From Planctomycetota bacterium (GTDB taxonomy: Bacteria; Planctomycetota; Phycisphaerae; FEN-1346), in NCBI GenBank assembly GCA_030602705.1, contig JAUVZF010000025.1, positions 1-48,393 of the forward strand: a stretch of DNA of 48,393 nucleotides, written 5' to 3'. Below, piece after piece: positions 26,930 to 34,971 of this stretch. Each line of letters begins with the position of its first letter. Position 1 is the first letter of the stretch. Below the pieces are notes generated by a model. The model was not told where the DNA came from. It saw nothing but the letters and a program-made list of their open reading frames with translations, and ran no database searches. A program made the position numbers and the translations under genes.

Positions 26930-27364
26930 ATTCTCAGTTCGCGCCGGACGTGGTGTTTCGCGCTGGGGATGCTTGGCGCCGGGATGGCGCTCGCGGGGAT
27001 AGGCTTGGTGATATCAGGCCGGCCGGAGTCGCTGGCCTTCGCGGCGGGCGCGACCGGCCCGGGGCCGTCCGGGGGCGCTTCGGCGAACGTGGTTGTCTCG
27101 GCCACGTCCCTGGGAGACAGGGAGGTGGTCATCTGCCTGGTCGATACGGCCCGGCAGCGGCTGGCAGTGTACCTGGCCGACGGTCGGCGGAGCCGGCTGA
27201 AATTGCTGGCGGTCCGCGACATCTCGGCCGACTGGGAACTGACGGACTGGAACAACGATCCGCCGCTGCCGAGGGAAATCCGGGCGCGCCTGAAACAGCC
27301 GAACCGGCCAAGCGGAGCCGACGCGAGCGACCAGAGCGATAAGAAGCCGGAGCACGGGCCCTAA
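26930..27364 (+). CDS. small exported protein, unknown function; possible ATT start
   Basis: The product, about 144 residues, has an N-terminal basic patch (SSRRTW) and one hydrophobic segment (FALGMLGAGMALAGIGLVI), then a conserved-looking soluble domain: VVVSATSLGDREVVICLVDTA, LAVYLADGR, LKLLAVRDISADWELTDWN, PPLPREIRARLK. I have a recollection of similar short secreted proteins in other planctomycetes, without a known role. An ideal AAGGAGGAG ends 7 bases before an in-frame ATT (26930). No ATG/GTG/TTG sits at a suitable distance from it. Otherwise translation could begin at GTG 26858 (no good signal at that N-terminus) or at the ATG within the hydrophobic segment. Confidence 0.65.
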   Translation: MLSSRRTWCFALGMLGAGMALAGIGLVISGRPESLAFAAGATGPGPSGGASANVVVSATSLGDREVVICLVDTARQRLAVYLADGRRSRLKLLAVRDISADWELTDWNNDPPLPREIRARLKQPNRPSGADASDQSDKKPEHGP

Positions 27365-27427
27365 TCGTATAATGTCTATGGAGGGCCGCATGAGGCGGCC
27401 GACTCCGGGACTCAGGAGGCATACAGA

Positions 27428-28234
27428 GTGGACTTCACCAATTTCGAAGAGGCCAAACAGCGGCTTGGAAAAACGGATGAGGAACTCCAGGCGATCATCG
27501 ACAAGGGTGAACTTCGCGTCTTCCGCGACGGCGGCGAACTGAAGTTCCGCAAAGAGGACATCGACGCCATGGCGGGCAAGGCCACGCCCGACGAAGGGGC
27601 CGCCGAAGAAGAAGCGGACGCCGGAGACACCCTGATGAGCATCGATGCCGACATCCTCTTCGCCGAAGAAGAGGAGGTGCCGGCCGACAGCGCCGCCGAA
27701 ACCTGGATCGCCGCCGACACCGAGGGCGTCTTCCCCACCGAGGCGGCGCGGGGCGTTGAGGAAGCCATGGCGGCACCGGAGACCGAGCCCGCACCGCTGG
27801 CGCTCAGCCCCGAGACGGACGAGTCGAGCCTGGGAGCCGTCTTGAGCGACGAAGAACTCGGCGTCGCCGAAGAGGTCGGCGAAGAGCCGGTTATCGCCGT
27901 GGATGCCGAGAGCGGCCTGGCTTCCGTCACGGGGCCGTCGGGCGCCTCGGCGGTGGCGCCGAGCCGGACGCGGATCGTTACGCTGGTCGAGCCGCCGGCC
28001 CACCACGCGCACTTCACGTTCATGCTGGGCCTGGCCGCCGTGGGGCTCGGCTTGGCGGTCTTGGGCATCATCGGCCTGTTGCAGGGCTCCGTGCCCGGGG
28101 CGCTGGAATCCCTTGCGAGCGAGAATACGCCGCTGATCATCCTGGTGGCGGGGATCGTGATCGTAGGGATTGCTGCCCTCGTCGGTCACGTGCTCGACAA
28201 GCAGCGTGCGGCCCGGGAAACCATGGGCGGCTAA
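27428..28234 (+). CDS. excisionase-type HTH domain protein with two C-terminal membrane helices
   Basis: The 268-residue product starts with a MerR/excisionase-like winged helix (FTNFEEAKQRLGKTDEELQAIIDKGELRVFRDGGELKFRKEDIDAM). A long acidic low-complexity linker (about residues 55-175) follows, then two hydrophobic helices (HFTFMLGLAAVGLGLAVLGIIGLL and LIILVAGIVIVGIAALVGHVL). The arrangement would tether a DNA-binding-like domain to the inner membrane. It could be a regulator or a structural protein that only borrows the fold; nothing in the sequence decides. AGGAGG precedes the GTG start at 27428 by 8 bases. A -10-like TATAAT is at 27368-27373 but without a clear -35. Confidence 0.75.
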   Translation: MDFTNFEEAKQRLGKTDEELQAIIDKGELRVFRDGGELKFRKEDIDAMAGKATPDEGAAEEEADAGDTLMSIDADILFAEEEEVPADSAAETWIAADTEGVFPTEAARGVEEAMAAPETEPAPLALSPETDESSLGAVLSDEELGVAEEVGEEPVIAVDAESGLASVTGPSGASAVAPSRTRIVTLVEPPAHHAHFTFMLGLAAVGLGLAVLGIIGLLQGSVPGALESLASENTPLIILVAGIVIVGIAALVGHVLDKQRAARETMGG

Positions 28235-28351
28235 CAGGAGAGTCTTCAGATAGCCGCAACCTGACTGAACGTGTCTTTCGGGGGAAGGCCCCGATTCAGC
28301 AAACGTGAACAGTCTCGATATCGAGCGTTTGACCCAGGAAAGGAGCATGTG

Positions 28352-29158
28352 ATGCAACGCTTTTCGGCGGTCATCGTCATGGCACTGGCGGCCTGTGTGG
28401 CCCTCGTGTCGGTGGGGTGCGTGGATGAGGCCAAATACAATGCGGTCCTCCTCAGAAACCGCGAGCAGGAAAAACTGCTTCAGGAAAAGGAGTCACAACT
28501 GGCTACGCTCGCCGAGCGGGTCAGCGCGCAGCAGGCCCTGGCGGCCAACGCCCAGCGGATGCTCCAGGAAAAGGAGGAGCACCTGGGCAGCGTCATGCAG
28601 GAACGCGACGCGGTCCGCGAGGCCTTTGATAAACTCACGGAGATCTATGAGAAACTCGCGGGCCGCTCGTGGGTTGGTGGCGGGCCGCTTCCCGAGGAGG
28701 TGAACATCGCGCTGAGGGAGTTGGCCGATCAGTATTCTTTCCTGGAATATGACGCCGCGACCGGGACCGTCCGGTTTGCGGCGGACATCACGTTTGATTC
28801 CGGGTCGAACGTGGTGAAGCCCACCGCCCGGACGGCCATCAGCAAGTTGGGTGGCATCCTGGCGTCCGATGTGGCCAAGGGCATCAAGGCCGGCATCACC
28901 GGCCACACCGACAGCGTTCCCGTCAAGAAGGCCACAACGAAAGCGCTGCTTGCGGAACTCGGCAAGCCCGCTACCAATCAGGGCCTCAGCGAAGCCCGGG
29001 CCGAAGCCGTGGCCGACATCCTGAAGGGCGCCGGCGTGGCGCCCACCAGCATCAGTACCTCGGGCAAGGGGCAGACGCAGGCAATTGCCGACAACCGGAC
29101 CGCCGCCGGAAAGGCCAGAAACCGGCGCGTTGAGATCTTCCTCTCCATGGGACCGTAA
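28352..29158 (+). CDS. OmpA-family peptidoglycan-associated lipoprotein
   Basis: The 268-residue product begins with a lipoprotein signal (MQRFSAVIVMALAACVALVSVGC, lipobox VSVGC). A heptad-rich coiled coil (about residues 35-100, with repeated QEKE) follows and then an OmpA/MotB domain: VRFAADITFDSG, ITGHTDSVPV, NQGLSEARAEAVADIL, ISTSGKGQTQ, NRTAAGKARNRRVEIFL. That domain binds peptidoglycan, anchoring the outer membrane or a trans-envelope complex. ATG 28352 has GAAAGGAGC upstream at the right distance; a longer in-frame start at 28271 is unsupported. It is probably expressed together with, or just after, the HTH membrane protein. Confidence 0.88.
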   Translation: MQRFSAVIVMALAACVALVSVGCVDEAKYNAVLLRNREQEKLLQEKESQLATLAERVSAQQALAANAQRMLQEKEEHLGSVMQERDAVREAFDKLTEIYEKLAGRSWVGGGPLPEEVNIALRELADQYSFLEYDAATGTVRFAADITFDSGSNVVKPTARTAISKLGGILASDVAKGIKAGITGHTDSVPVKKATTKALLAELGKPATNQGLSEARAEAVADILKGAGVAPTSISTSGKGQTQAIADNRTAAGKARNRRVEIFLSMGP

Positions 29159-29297
29159 GGCCCCATCGGTCGAAACATAGGTGTCAGGAAAGCGGCTCGC
29201 GCCCGCAGCGCCGCGGGCCGCTTCTTCACGCGCGCTGGCACGAAGGCCGCAGTGCTTCCGCCAAGGGTGTGCCACGGCCTGCCGTGAGGGCCGCGTC

Positions 29298-30542
29298 TCA
29301 TTTTGCCTGGCCGACGTCGCGCTGGTCGAGTCCCAGGCCTTCCGAGAGCGCGGGCCACAAACCGGACGTGCCGAACGGCCGCGCACAGGCACGCAGCAGC
29401 GGCACATCGACGCCGAAGACCCGGGCCGTCAGGATGGGGATCGTGCCCCACTCGTCCGTTTCGCCCACGTACCACCCACGGTCGCCGACCGCGTGGAACC
29501 GGACGTTCATCCGCTGGAACGGGACCGAGTGAATCTCGGCGGCGCCGACGGCGCCGAGGCCCGCGCGCAGACTTTCGAGCCACACGAGCGTTTTGCCGTT
29601 GATCGTCCCGCCGTCCGATTCCAGATGCAGGGCCAGCGCAGGCGCCCCCTGCCGCGGCTTCGCGCAGCGAACGTCGAGGTTCGCCGTGCCGGTGATGGCC
29701 CCCCCCGGCATAGCCTGAGTCCACTGCGAAAGTTCGAGCCCGTGTGCGGTCACCTTAACGGCGGCGGTGTCGGCATCCGCCTCGGGCCAGTACCAATCGA
29801 CCGCCAGGTCCGCCGTGCCGTGGACGTCTTCGTCGGCCTTGTCGCGTCCGCGGACGAGCGCCCTGCGGAGCGCCCCGAGCGGCACGTCTTTCATCTCCGC
29901 GTGCAGGCCGTCGAAGACGCCACTGCGGGAGGTGGGATTCAACCGGACGGCGGCCAGCAGGCCGAGGTCGGTCTCGGTCAGGGTGGACCGTCTCGCGCCC
30001 TTCAGCGTGTCCGGCTCGAACAGGGACACGGCCAGCACGGTCATGTTCGAGAGGGCGAGTGCGCGGACCTCGCGCTGGACCTTCAGCGGCCCCAGATCGA
30101 GGCTCAACCGCAGCCGCTCGACGGCCAGCACCATCAGTTGCGACGGGTGTTCGACCTGGACCAGCCGCTGGTTCAGCGCGGCGAGCGCGGACCGCGGATG
30201 GGGCCCCGTGAGCGAGAGGCGGCCGCGTGCGGCCGTCACGTACCAGCCGTACGCGTTGGATTCGGCTTTCAGATCCAGGATTTGCAGCGCCAGTTTTCCG
30301 TCGGCGGTGGTCCACGAGAGCCGGACCTCGTCGGCCGCTGCCGTGGACAGACCCGTCGGCCGGCCGCGCCGGACCTCCGCCTCGCATCGCAGACACGAGA
30401 CAAGCGCCTGCTCCACGGCCTTGCCGTATGCGCCGCCGCGCACGTGCACGCCGTACAGGACGAGCGCCGCCACCGGCCCGAGAACGCCGACCACCAGGAG
30501 CATCAGCACAATGCGTCGGACGTGTTTCTTGCGTAAGGGCAT
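29298..30542 (-). CDS. membrane-anchored periplasmic protein of unknown function (AsmA-like appearance)
   Basis: The 414-residue product has one N-terminal helix (RRIVLMLLVVGVLGPVAALVLYG) after a basic start (MPLRKKH), then a long beta-rich region with alternating hydrophobic residues and patterns such as LALQILDLKA, LRLSLDLGPLKV and GTADLAVDWYW. This looks like the repeated beta-strand grooves of AsmA/DUF748-type periplasmic proteins, but no diagnostic motif is present and I do not name a family. It stands alone between the OmpA-type gene (convergent) and the aroC region. ATG 30542 has no convincing ribosome site within the usual distance. Confidence 0.6.
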   Translation of the reverse strand: MPLRKKHVRRIVLMLLVVGVLGPVAALVLYGVHVRGGAYGKAVEQALVSCLRCEAEVRRGRPTGLSTAAADEVRLSWTTADGKLALQILDLKAESNAYGWYVTAARGRLSLTGPHPRSALAALNQRLVQVEHPSQLMVLAVERLRLSLDLGPLKVQREVRALALSNMTVLAVSLFEPDTLKGARRSTLTETDLGLLAAVRLNPTSRSGVFDGLHAEMKDVPLGALRRALVRGRDKADEDVHGTADLAVDWYWPEADADTAAVKVTAHGLELSQWTQAMPGGAITGTANLDVRCAKPRQGAPALALHLESDGGTINGKTLVWLESLRAGLGAVGAAEIHSVPFQRMNVRFHAVGDRGWYVGETDEWGTIPILTARVFGVDVPLLRACARPFGTSGLWPALSEGLGLDQRDVGQAK

Positions 30543-30765
30543 GCGGAGCCTTGGGCTATGCGGGGTCAGGTAAGTCTTTTTCTGTCGGGTGCCATGCCTA
30601 CGTTTGCGTGTGCATGCCGTGGCGACAACTGATTGGGCTGGTAGCCCAAGGGGTTGCGCCGCTTACTTACGTGCGCGGCTAGTTTTCTCACGTGGCTGGT
30701 CGGGCGCGAGTGTAACTAGCCGCGAGCGTAAGCGAGCGGGTGCCGTTCTCGCCACAGCAAAAGAC
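30543..30765. other. intergenic region with hairpin and a copy of the 43-bp-array core
   Basis: It contains an inverted pair GCTAGTT (30678-30684) / AACTAGC (30714-30720) and, immediately after, the core of the left-end tandem repeat at 30720-30739 (one base different from the array copies). CTTACGTAAG at 30765-30774 spans the aroC stop codon. No gene or RNA is recognised. Confidence 0.6.
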
Positions 30766-31923
30766 TTACGTAAGACCGCTTAGCCGCGCGGCGGCCTTGC
30801 GCCAGGTCTCGTAAGCCGCTTTCATCTGGCGGAGCGTATCGCCGCCGAACTTGGCGACGAGGGCAGCGGCGAGTTCCGTCGCGACGACGGCCTCGACGAC
30901 GACACTGGCGGCCGGCACGGCGCAGACGTCGCTGCGTTCGTACGCCGCCTCCTCGGCCTCCTTCGTCTTGATGTTGACCGAGGCCATGGCCTGGCGGAGC
31001 GTCGCAATCGGCTTCATGGCGGCTCGCACCACCACGGGGGCGCCGTTCGTCATGCCGCCCTCGATGCCGCCGGCGTTGTTGGTCGGGCGGACGAACCCGA
31101 GGCAGGCGGTGTCGCGCTGCTCCGGATCGTACGCGATTGTGTCGTGCACCTGGCTGCCCGGCCGCTCGCCCACCGCCATCCCGAGGCCGATCTCGACGGC
31201 CTTGATGGCCTGGATGCTCATCACGGCGCGGGCGAGGCGGCCGTCGAGTTTCCCGGTCCACTGGACGTGGCTGCCGAGGCCCGGCGGCACGCCCGTTGCG
31301 ACGCACTCGATGACGCCGCCGAGCGTATCGCCGGCGTCGCGTGCGGCGTCGATGGCGGCCTTCATGGCGGCTTCGGCCGCCGCGTCGGGCGCGTACACCT
31401 CGCTCGCATCGCGCAGTGTGCGGCGCTCGTGAACGTCGTCGGGCACGTCGGCAGTCGCCGAGCCGATCCGCACCACGTAGGCCAGCACGTCGATGCCGAA
31501 CTCATCGAGCAGGCGCCTGGCGAGTCCGCCGGCGGCGACACGGCCGGCCGTCTCGCGCGCGCTGGCACGCTCCAGGATGTTCCGCATGTCCGGGTCGAGA
31601 TACTTCAGCGCTCCTGCCAGGTCGGCGTGGCCGGGACGCGGCCGCGAGACTTCGGGCGCCTCCTCCAGACGCGAGTCGCGGTTGCGGACCACCAGGACGA
31701 TGGGCCCCGGCAGTGTGCGGCCGTGACGGACGCCGGCGAGGACCTCGACGCGGTCCTGCTCGATCTCCATCCGCCCGCCTCGGCCGTAGCCGCCCTGGCG
31801 GCGCGCAAGGTCGGCGTCCAGGCGTGCCGTGTCCACCGGCACCCCCGCCGGAAATCCCTCGACGAGCGTCACAACGGCGGGGCCGTGCGACTCGCCGGCG
31901 GTTCGTACCACAAGTTCAGCCAT
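30766..31923 (-). CDS. aroC: chorismate synthase
   Basis: The enzyme converts 5-enolpyruvylshikimate-3-phosphate to chorismate with reduced FMN, the last step of the shikimate pathway, in the cytoplasm. The 385-residue length is normal. Signatures are GESHGPA near the start, ARRQGGYGRGGRM, RPGHADLAGALKY, ERASARETA, and the C-terminal NNAGGIEGGMTNG and RSDVCAVPAASVV. It is on the minus strand, and purC on the same strand lies about 240 bases upstream of it with repeats in between, so operon membership is uncertain. AAGGTAGTG is a poor ribosome site 10 bases before the ATG. Confidence 0.95.
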   Translation of the reverse strand: MAELVVRTAGESHGPAVVTLVEGFPAGVPVDTARLDADLARRQGGYGRGGRMEIEQDRVEVLAGVRHGRTLPGPIVLVVRNRDSRLEEAPEVSRPRPGHADLAGALKYLDPDMRNILERASARETAGRVAAGGLARRLLDEFGIDVLAYVVRIGSATADVPDDVHERRTLRDASEVYAPDAAAEAAMKAAIDAARDAGDTLGGVIECVATGVPPGLGSHVQWTGKLDGRLARAVMSIQAIKAVEIGLGMAVGERPGSQVHDTIAYDPEQRDTACLGFVRPTNNAGGIEGGMTNGAPVVVRAAMKPIATLRQAMASVNIKTKEAEEAAYERSDVCAVPAASVVVEAVVATELAAALVAKFGGDTLRQMKAAYETWRKAAARLSGLT

Positions 31924-31999
31924 GAAGCACTACCTTATTAGAGGGGCCTCAAACGTGCACGTTGATGCCACCTGAAAGCGAACGTGACCCGCCGCTCCC

Positions 32000-32019
32000 C
32001 CATACGGGCCCGTACCGGG
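32000..32019. repeat. 20-bp dispersed palindromic motif, copy b
   Basis: CCATACGGGCCCGTACCGGG, one base different from the copies at 330-349 and 40908-40927. It lies in the 237-base gap between purC and aroC, where no other feature was recognised. Confidence 0.65.
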
Positions 32020-32160
32020 CGCGGTGGGCTCGAACGGCACGGTCACGCGCCGTTGCGTGGCCGTGATTCACTTCGGCGCCCACGGCCGCGTCTGCGCCGC
32101 TGCCGTGCCACCCTCGGCTTGAGCGGCGACCCGCGGGCGGGCTCGGACAGCGCGCCGCCG

Positions 32161-33048
32161 TTACCGGAACGTCTTGCCGGTCAGCCGCTCGTATGCCTCG
32201 ACGTACTTGGCGCGGGTCCTGAGGACGATGTCGTCGGGCAGTTCGGGGCCCGGCGGCGTCTTGTCCCAGTCGAGCGTGTCGAGGTAGTTGCGGACGAACT
32301 GCTTGTCGAAACTCGCCTGGTCGTGCCCGGGCTCGTACGCATCGGCCGGCCAGAAGCGTGACGAGTCGGGCGTCAGGACCTCGTCCACGAGGATGATGCG
32401 GCCGTCGGCCTCGCCCCACTCGAACTTCGTGTCCGAGAGGATGATGCCGCGCTCGCGGGCGTAGTCGGCGGCTTTCTTGTAGACGGCGATGCTGCGGTCG
32501 CGGAGCGCGGTGGCGGCGCCAGCGCCGATCATCTGCTTGGCCTGCTCGAAGGAGATATTCTCGTCGTGGCCCGACTCGGCCTTCGTGGCGGGCGTGAAGA
32601 TGGGCTCGGGCAACCGGTCGCACTGCTTCAGCCCCCCAGGCAGTTCGATGCCGCAGATCGTGCCCCGGTCGTGGTACTCCCGCCAACCGGAGCCCGCCAG
32701 GTAGCCCCGCACGACACACTCGACACCGAAGACGTCGGCCTTGTGGCAGAGCATGGAGCGTCCCTCGAGCACGTCGGCCTGGGCCCGGGCCTCGGGTCCC
32801 ATCTCGCCGACGTCGGCGGTAATCAGGTGGTTCGGCGTCAGGTCCGAGAGAAAGTCGAACCAGAAGAGGCTCAAGGCCGTCAGGATATTGCCCTTGTCGG
32901 GGATGGGAGTCGGCATGATGACGTCGTAGGCGCTGATACGGTCGGTGGCGACGATCAGGATGCGGTCGCCGAGGTCGTACACGTCGCGGACCTTGCCGCG
33001 CCGCACCTCGAGTCCCTCCAGATTGGTTTCACGCACAGCGGCCCTCAT
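32161..33048 (-). CDS. purC: phosphoribosylaminoimidazole-succinocarboxamide synthase (SAICAR synthetase)
   Basis: PurC couples aspartate to CAIR in de novo purine synthesis using ATP. The 295-residue product has the N-terminal KVRDVYDLGDRILIVATDRISAYDV, the ATP/substrate segments CVVRGYLAGSGWREY and FTPATKAESGHDENIS, and the SAICAR signature LVDEVLTPDSSRFWP. It is the slightly longer form common outside gamma-proteobacteria. The ATG at 33048 follows GGGAGGGAC at good spacing. A divergent promoter region separates it from the GH10-like gene. Confidence 0.95.
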   Translation of the reverse strand: MRAAVRETNLEGLEVRRGKVRDVYDLGDRILIVATDRISAYDVIMPTPIPDKGNILTALSLFWFDFLSDLTPNHLITADVGEMGPEARAQADVLEGRSMLCHKADVFGVECVVRGYLAGSGWREYHDRGTICGIELPGGLKQCDRLPEPIFTPATKAESGHDENISFEQAKQMIGAGAATALRDRSIAVYKKAADYARERGIILSDTKFEWGEADGRIILVDEVLTPDSSRFWPADAYEPGHDQASFDKQFVRNYLDTLDWDKTPPGPELPDDIVLRTRAKYVEAYERLTGKTFR

Positions 33049-33082
33049 AGCGTCCCTCCCATGGTTGGCTTTCTGCGGTTCC

Positions 33083-33112
33083 TTTTTAGCCTCGGCAGCC
33101 GGAGGGCGTCAA
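33083..33112 (-). promoter_or_regulatory. putative purC promoter
   Basis: On the minus strand: TTGACG, an 18-base spacer and TAAAAA, about 35-45 bases before the ATG of purC. Confidence 0.45.
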
Positions 33113-33172
33113 GTCTTATTCGCGCGCGGCCCGGGCGGGAGGCAGTGCGGGACGGCGGCGCCGGGATTTCAG

Positions 33173-33200
33173 TTGAGAGGCGGCGGCCACCCACTATAAT
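33173..33200 (+). promoter_or_regulatory. promoter of the GH10-like gene
   Basis: TTGAGA, a 16-base spacer and a perfect TATAAT. Transcription would begin near 33207, five bases before the ATG of a small leader frame. Confidence 0.6.
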
Positions 33201-33211
33201 CGTTCGCCGTA

Positions 33212-33277
33212 ATGAAACGGGGACCGACGGCCGATGCGTCGGCCGAGGCGAAGGGAATGCGAGCCCACCTGTGTTGA
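33212..33277 (+). CDS. possible 21-residue leader peptide overlapping the GH10-like gene
   Basis: An ATG about five bases after the predicted transcript start opens a 21-codon frame beginning MKRGPTADAS and ending AHLC. Its TGA at 33275-33277 overlaps the GTG/TTG start codons (33271, 33274) of the next gene. With almost no room for a ribosome site it would have to be read as a leaderless or near-leaderless message. It might couple translation to the downstream gene, which itself lacks a well-placed Shine-Dalgarno. Coding status is unproven. Confidence 0.3.
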   Translation: MKRGPTADASAEAKGMRAHLC

Positions 33278-34824
33278 TCTTCGACGTACTGTTCGACGGC
33301 AAACGTCCCGCCGAACTCGACACCGACCGGATGTACCTGACGAGCCAGGAGGGTCAGCCCATCCGCGGGCGGATCCGGTACAACGCCGAGCACGGCCGCC
33401 TCTTCTGCGAACGGTCCGGCCAGGGATTGGCCGCCGTCAACGGGTGCTGGCCCATCCGCGGCGGGTCGCAGATCATGCTGCGCACGGCCCTGCTCCAGGA
33501 CCGCGAGGAGCCGTACCTGCTGACGATGGAACTGGCACGCGGGCGCATCTGCGACATCTGGCACAAGAAGGACGAGTGGGGGTACGTGTACGGCGGGCCC
33601 ACGCCGGAGATCAACAAGAAATTCGACGATCTCCGGCTGCTCCTGGCGAAGGCCCAGACGGTCAAGGACACGCCGCTGGCGGCAAGCGACCTGGCCGAGG
33701 AGTGCCTGGCGCGGGGCCTGGCCCTCGGCGAAAAGATGGCCCTGGTGGATGCCAAGCAGGGCATCGACATCCGGCGGCGCAAAGGGACACTCGCGAAGGT
33801 GGACTTCGGATGCCACTGGGACCCGTTTGAGGAGAAGCCGAAAGGGGGCCAGCGGTTCGGCGACGCCTTCAACTACGCCACCGTACCGTTCATCTGGCGG
33901 GCCATCGAGCCGCGCGAACACGAGTACCAGTGGAAGTGGCACGATGGCTGGATCCAGTGGCTGGAATCGCGGGGCATCGGCATCAAGGGCGCCTCGCCCG
34001 TCCGCTTCACCGAGAAGGATCTGCCAGACTGGGTGTGGATCTGGGAGAACGATTTCGAGACGATCCGCGACCTGGTGTTCGACCACATCGAGCGTTGCGT
34101 GCAGCGCTATCGCGGCCGCGTGGACCACTGGGACGCCGTGACCGGGCTGCACGTCGAGAACTGCATGAAGTTCTCGTTGGACCGGATCATCGAGATCACG
34201 CGCGTCTGTGCCCACGCCATCAAGCGGACCGACCCGTCGGCCATGGTCGTGCTGAACCTGATCTGGCCGTGGGGCGAGTACTACGCCACGAACCAACGCT
34301 CCATCTGGCCGTACCATTACGCCGAGATGTGCCAGAATGCCGGCGTGGCGTTCGACGTGGTCGGCGTCGAGTTCATGTACGGTACGCACGGCCTGGGCTA
34401 CGGTATGCGCGACATGCTTCACATCTCGAGCCAGTTGGACCGGTTCGGCGCACTCGGCAAGCCGGTCCACGTAACGGCGTGCGGTGTGCCGTCGGCGTGC
34501 GACCCGGACCCGGATGCCGAGATCGGCGGCGCCCAGCACACGAGCGGCGCCGGCGGCATCTGGCGAAAGCCCTGGGACGAGGTCATCCAGTCCGACTGGA
34601 TCGACGAGTTCTGCCGCATTGCTATCTCCAAGCCATTCATCGCGGCGATTTCGTGGCGAGACTTCTCAGACCACAAGCCCCACTACTGGCCGCACGGCGG
34701 ACTCTTGCGCAAGGACATGAATCCGAAGATCGCCTACCAGCGGCTGATGGGGGTGCGGCAGGAGATCTGGCCGGAGGGCATCAAGGACCAGGCCAACTCG
34801 AACGTCGTCTGGCCCGACGGATAG
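33271..34824 (+). CDS. GH10-like TIM-barrel protein lacking the canonical catalytic glutamates
   Basis: The 517-residue product has an N-terminal beta-rich domain (about 1-170), then a barrel with GH10 xylanase landmarks: GCHWDPFEEK, FNYATVPFIWRAIEPREHEY, HWDAVTGLHVEN, VVLNLIWPWGEYYA, DVVGVEFMYG, and SWRDFSDHKPHYWPHGGLL. The xylanase acid/base motif WDVVNE is here WDAVTG (Thr291-Gly292), and the nucleophile TE is replaced in HVTACG by Ala403. It is therefore probably not a retaining xylanase as such, though Glu296 (HVEN) is nearby. No signal peptide. The start is GTG 33271 or TTG 33274. I recall similar sequences in other planctomycetes, also annotated as endo-xylanase. Confidence 0.7.
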   Translation: MLIFDVLFDGKRPAELDTDRMYLTSQEGQPIRGRIRYNAEHGRLFCERSGQGLAAVNGCWPIRGGSQIMLRTALLQDREEPYLLTMELARGRICDIWHKKDEWGYVYGGPTPEINKKFDDLRLLLAKAQTVKDTPLAASDLAEECLARGLALGEKMALVDAKQGIDIRRRKGTLAKVDFGCHWDPFEEKPKGGQRFGDAFNYATVPFIWRAIEPREHEYQWKWHDGWIQWLESRGIGIKGASPVRFTEKDLPDWVWIWENDFETIRDLVFDHIERCVQRYRGRVDHWDAVTGLHVENCMKFSLDRIIEITRVCAHAIKRTDPSAMVVLNLIWPWGEYYATNQRSIWPYHYAEMCQNAGVAFDVVGVEFMYGTHGLGYGMRDMLHISSQLDRFGALGKPVHVTACGVPSACDPDPDAEIGGAQHTSGAGGIWRKPWDEVIQSDWIDEFCRIAISKPFIAAISWRDFSDHKPHYWPHGGLLRKDMNPKIAYQRLMGVRQEIWPEGIKDQANSNVVWPDG

Positions 34825-34875
34825 GGGCGACGCCTGCGCAGCGCCGGGCGGCAAGACACACCTGAGCGATCATCG

Positions 34876-34895
34876 CGCGGCCCGTACGGGCCGCG
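34876..34895. repeat. 20-bp perfect palindrome
   Basis: CGCGGCCCGTACGGGCCGCG is perfectly self-complementary and is followed by TTGCTGTTGC. It may serve as a weak terminator for the GH10-like gene and belongs with the CGTACG palindromes at 40674-40739. Confidence 0.7.
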
Positions 34896-34936
34896 TTGCT
34901 GTTGCGCTCGGACGGCGCGCGGCATGGCGCAGTCCC

Positions 34937-34965
34937 TTGTGGCGGCGTGGGGCTTTCGCCATAAT
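34937..34965 (+). promoter_or_regulatory. putative promoter giving a leaderless start
   Basis: TTGTGG, a 17-base spacer and CATAAT (five of six). The expected transcript start, seven bases beyond the -10 element, is the A of the ATG at 34972. Confidence 0.5.
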
Positions 34966-34971
34966 GCAGCC

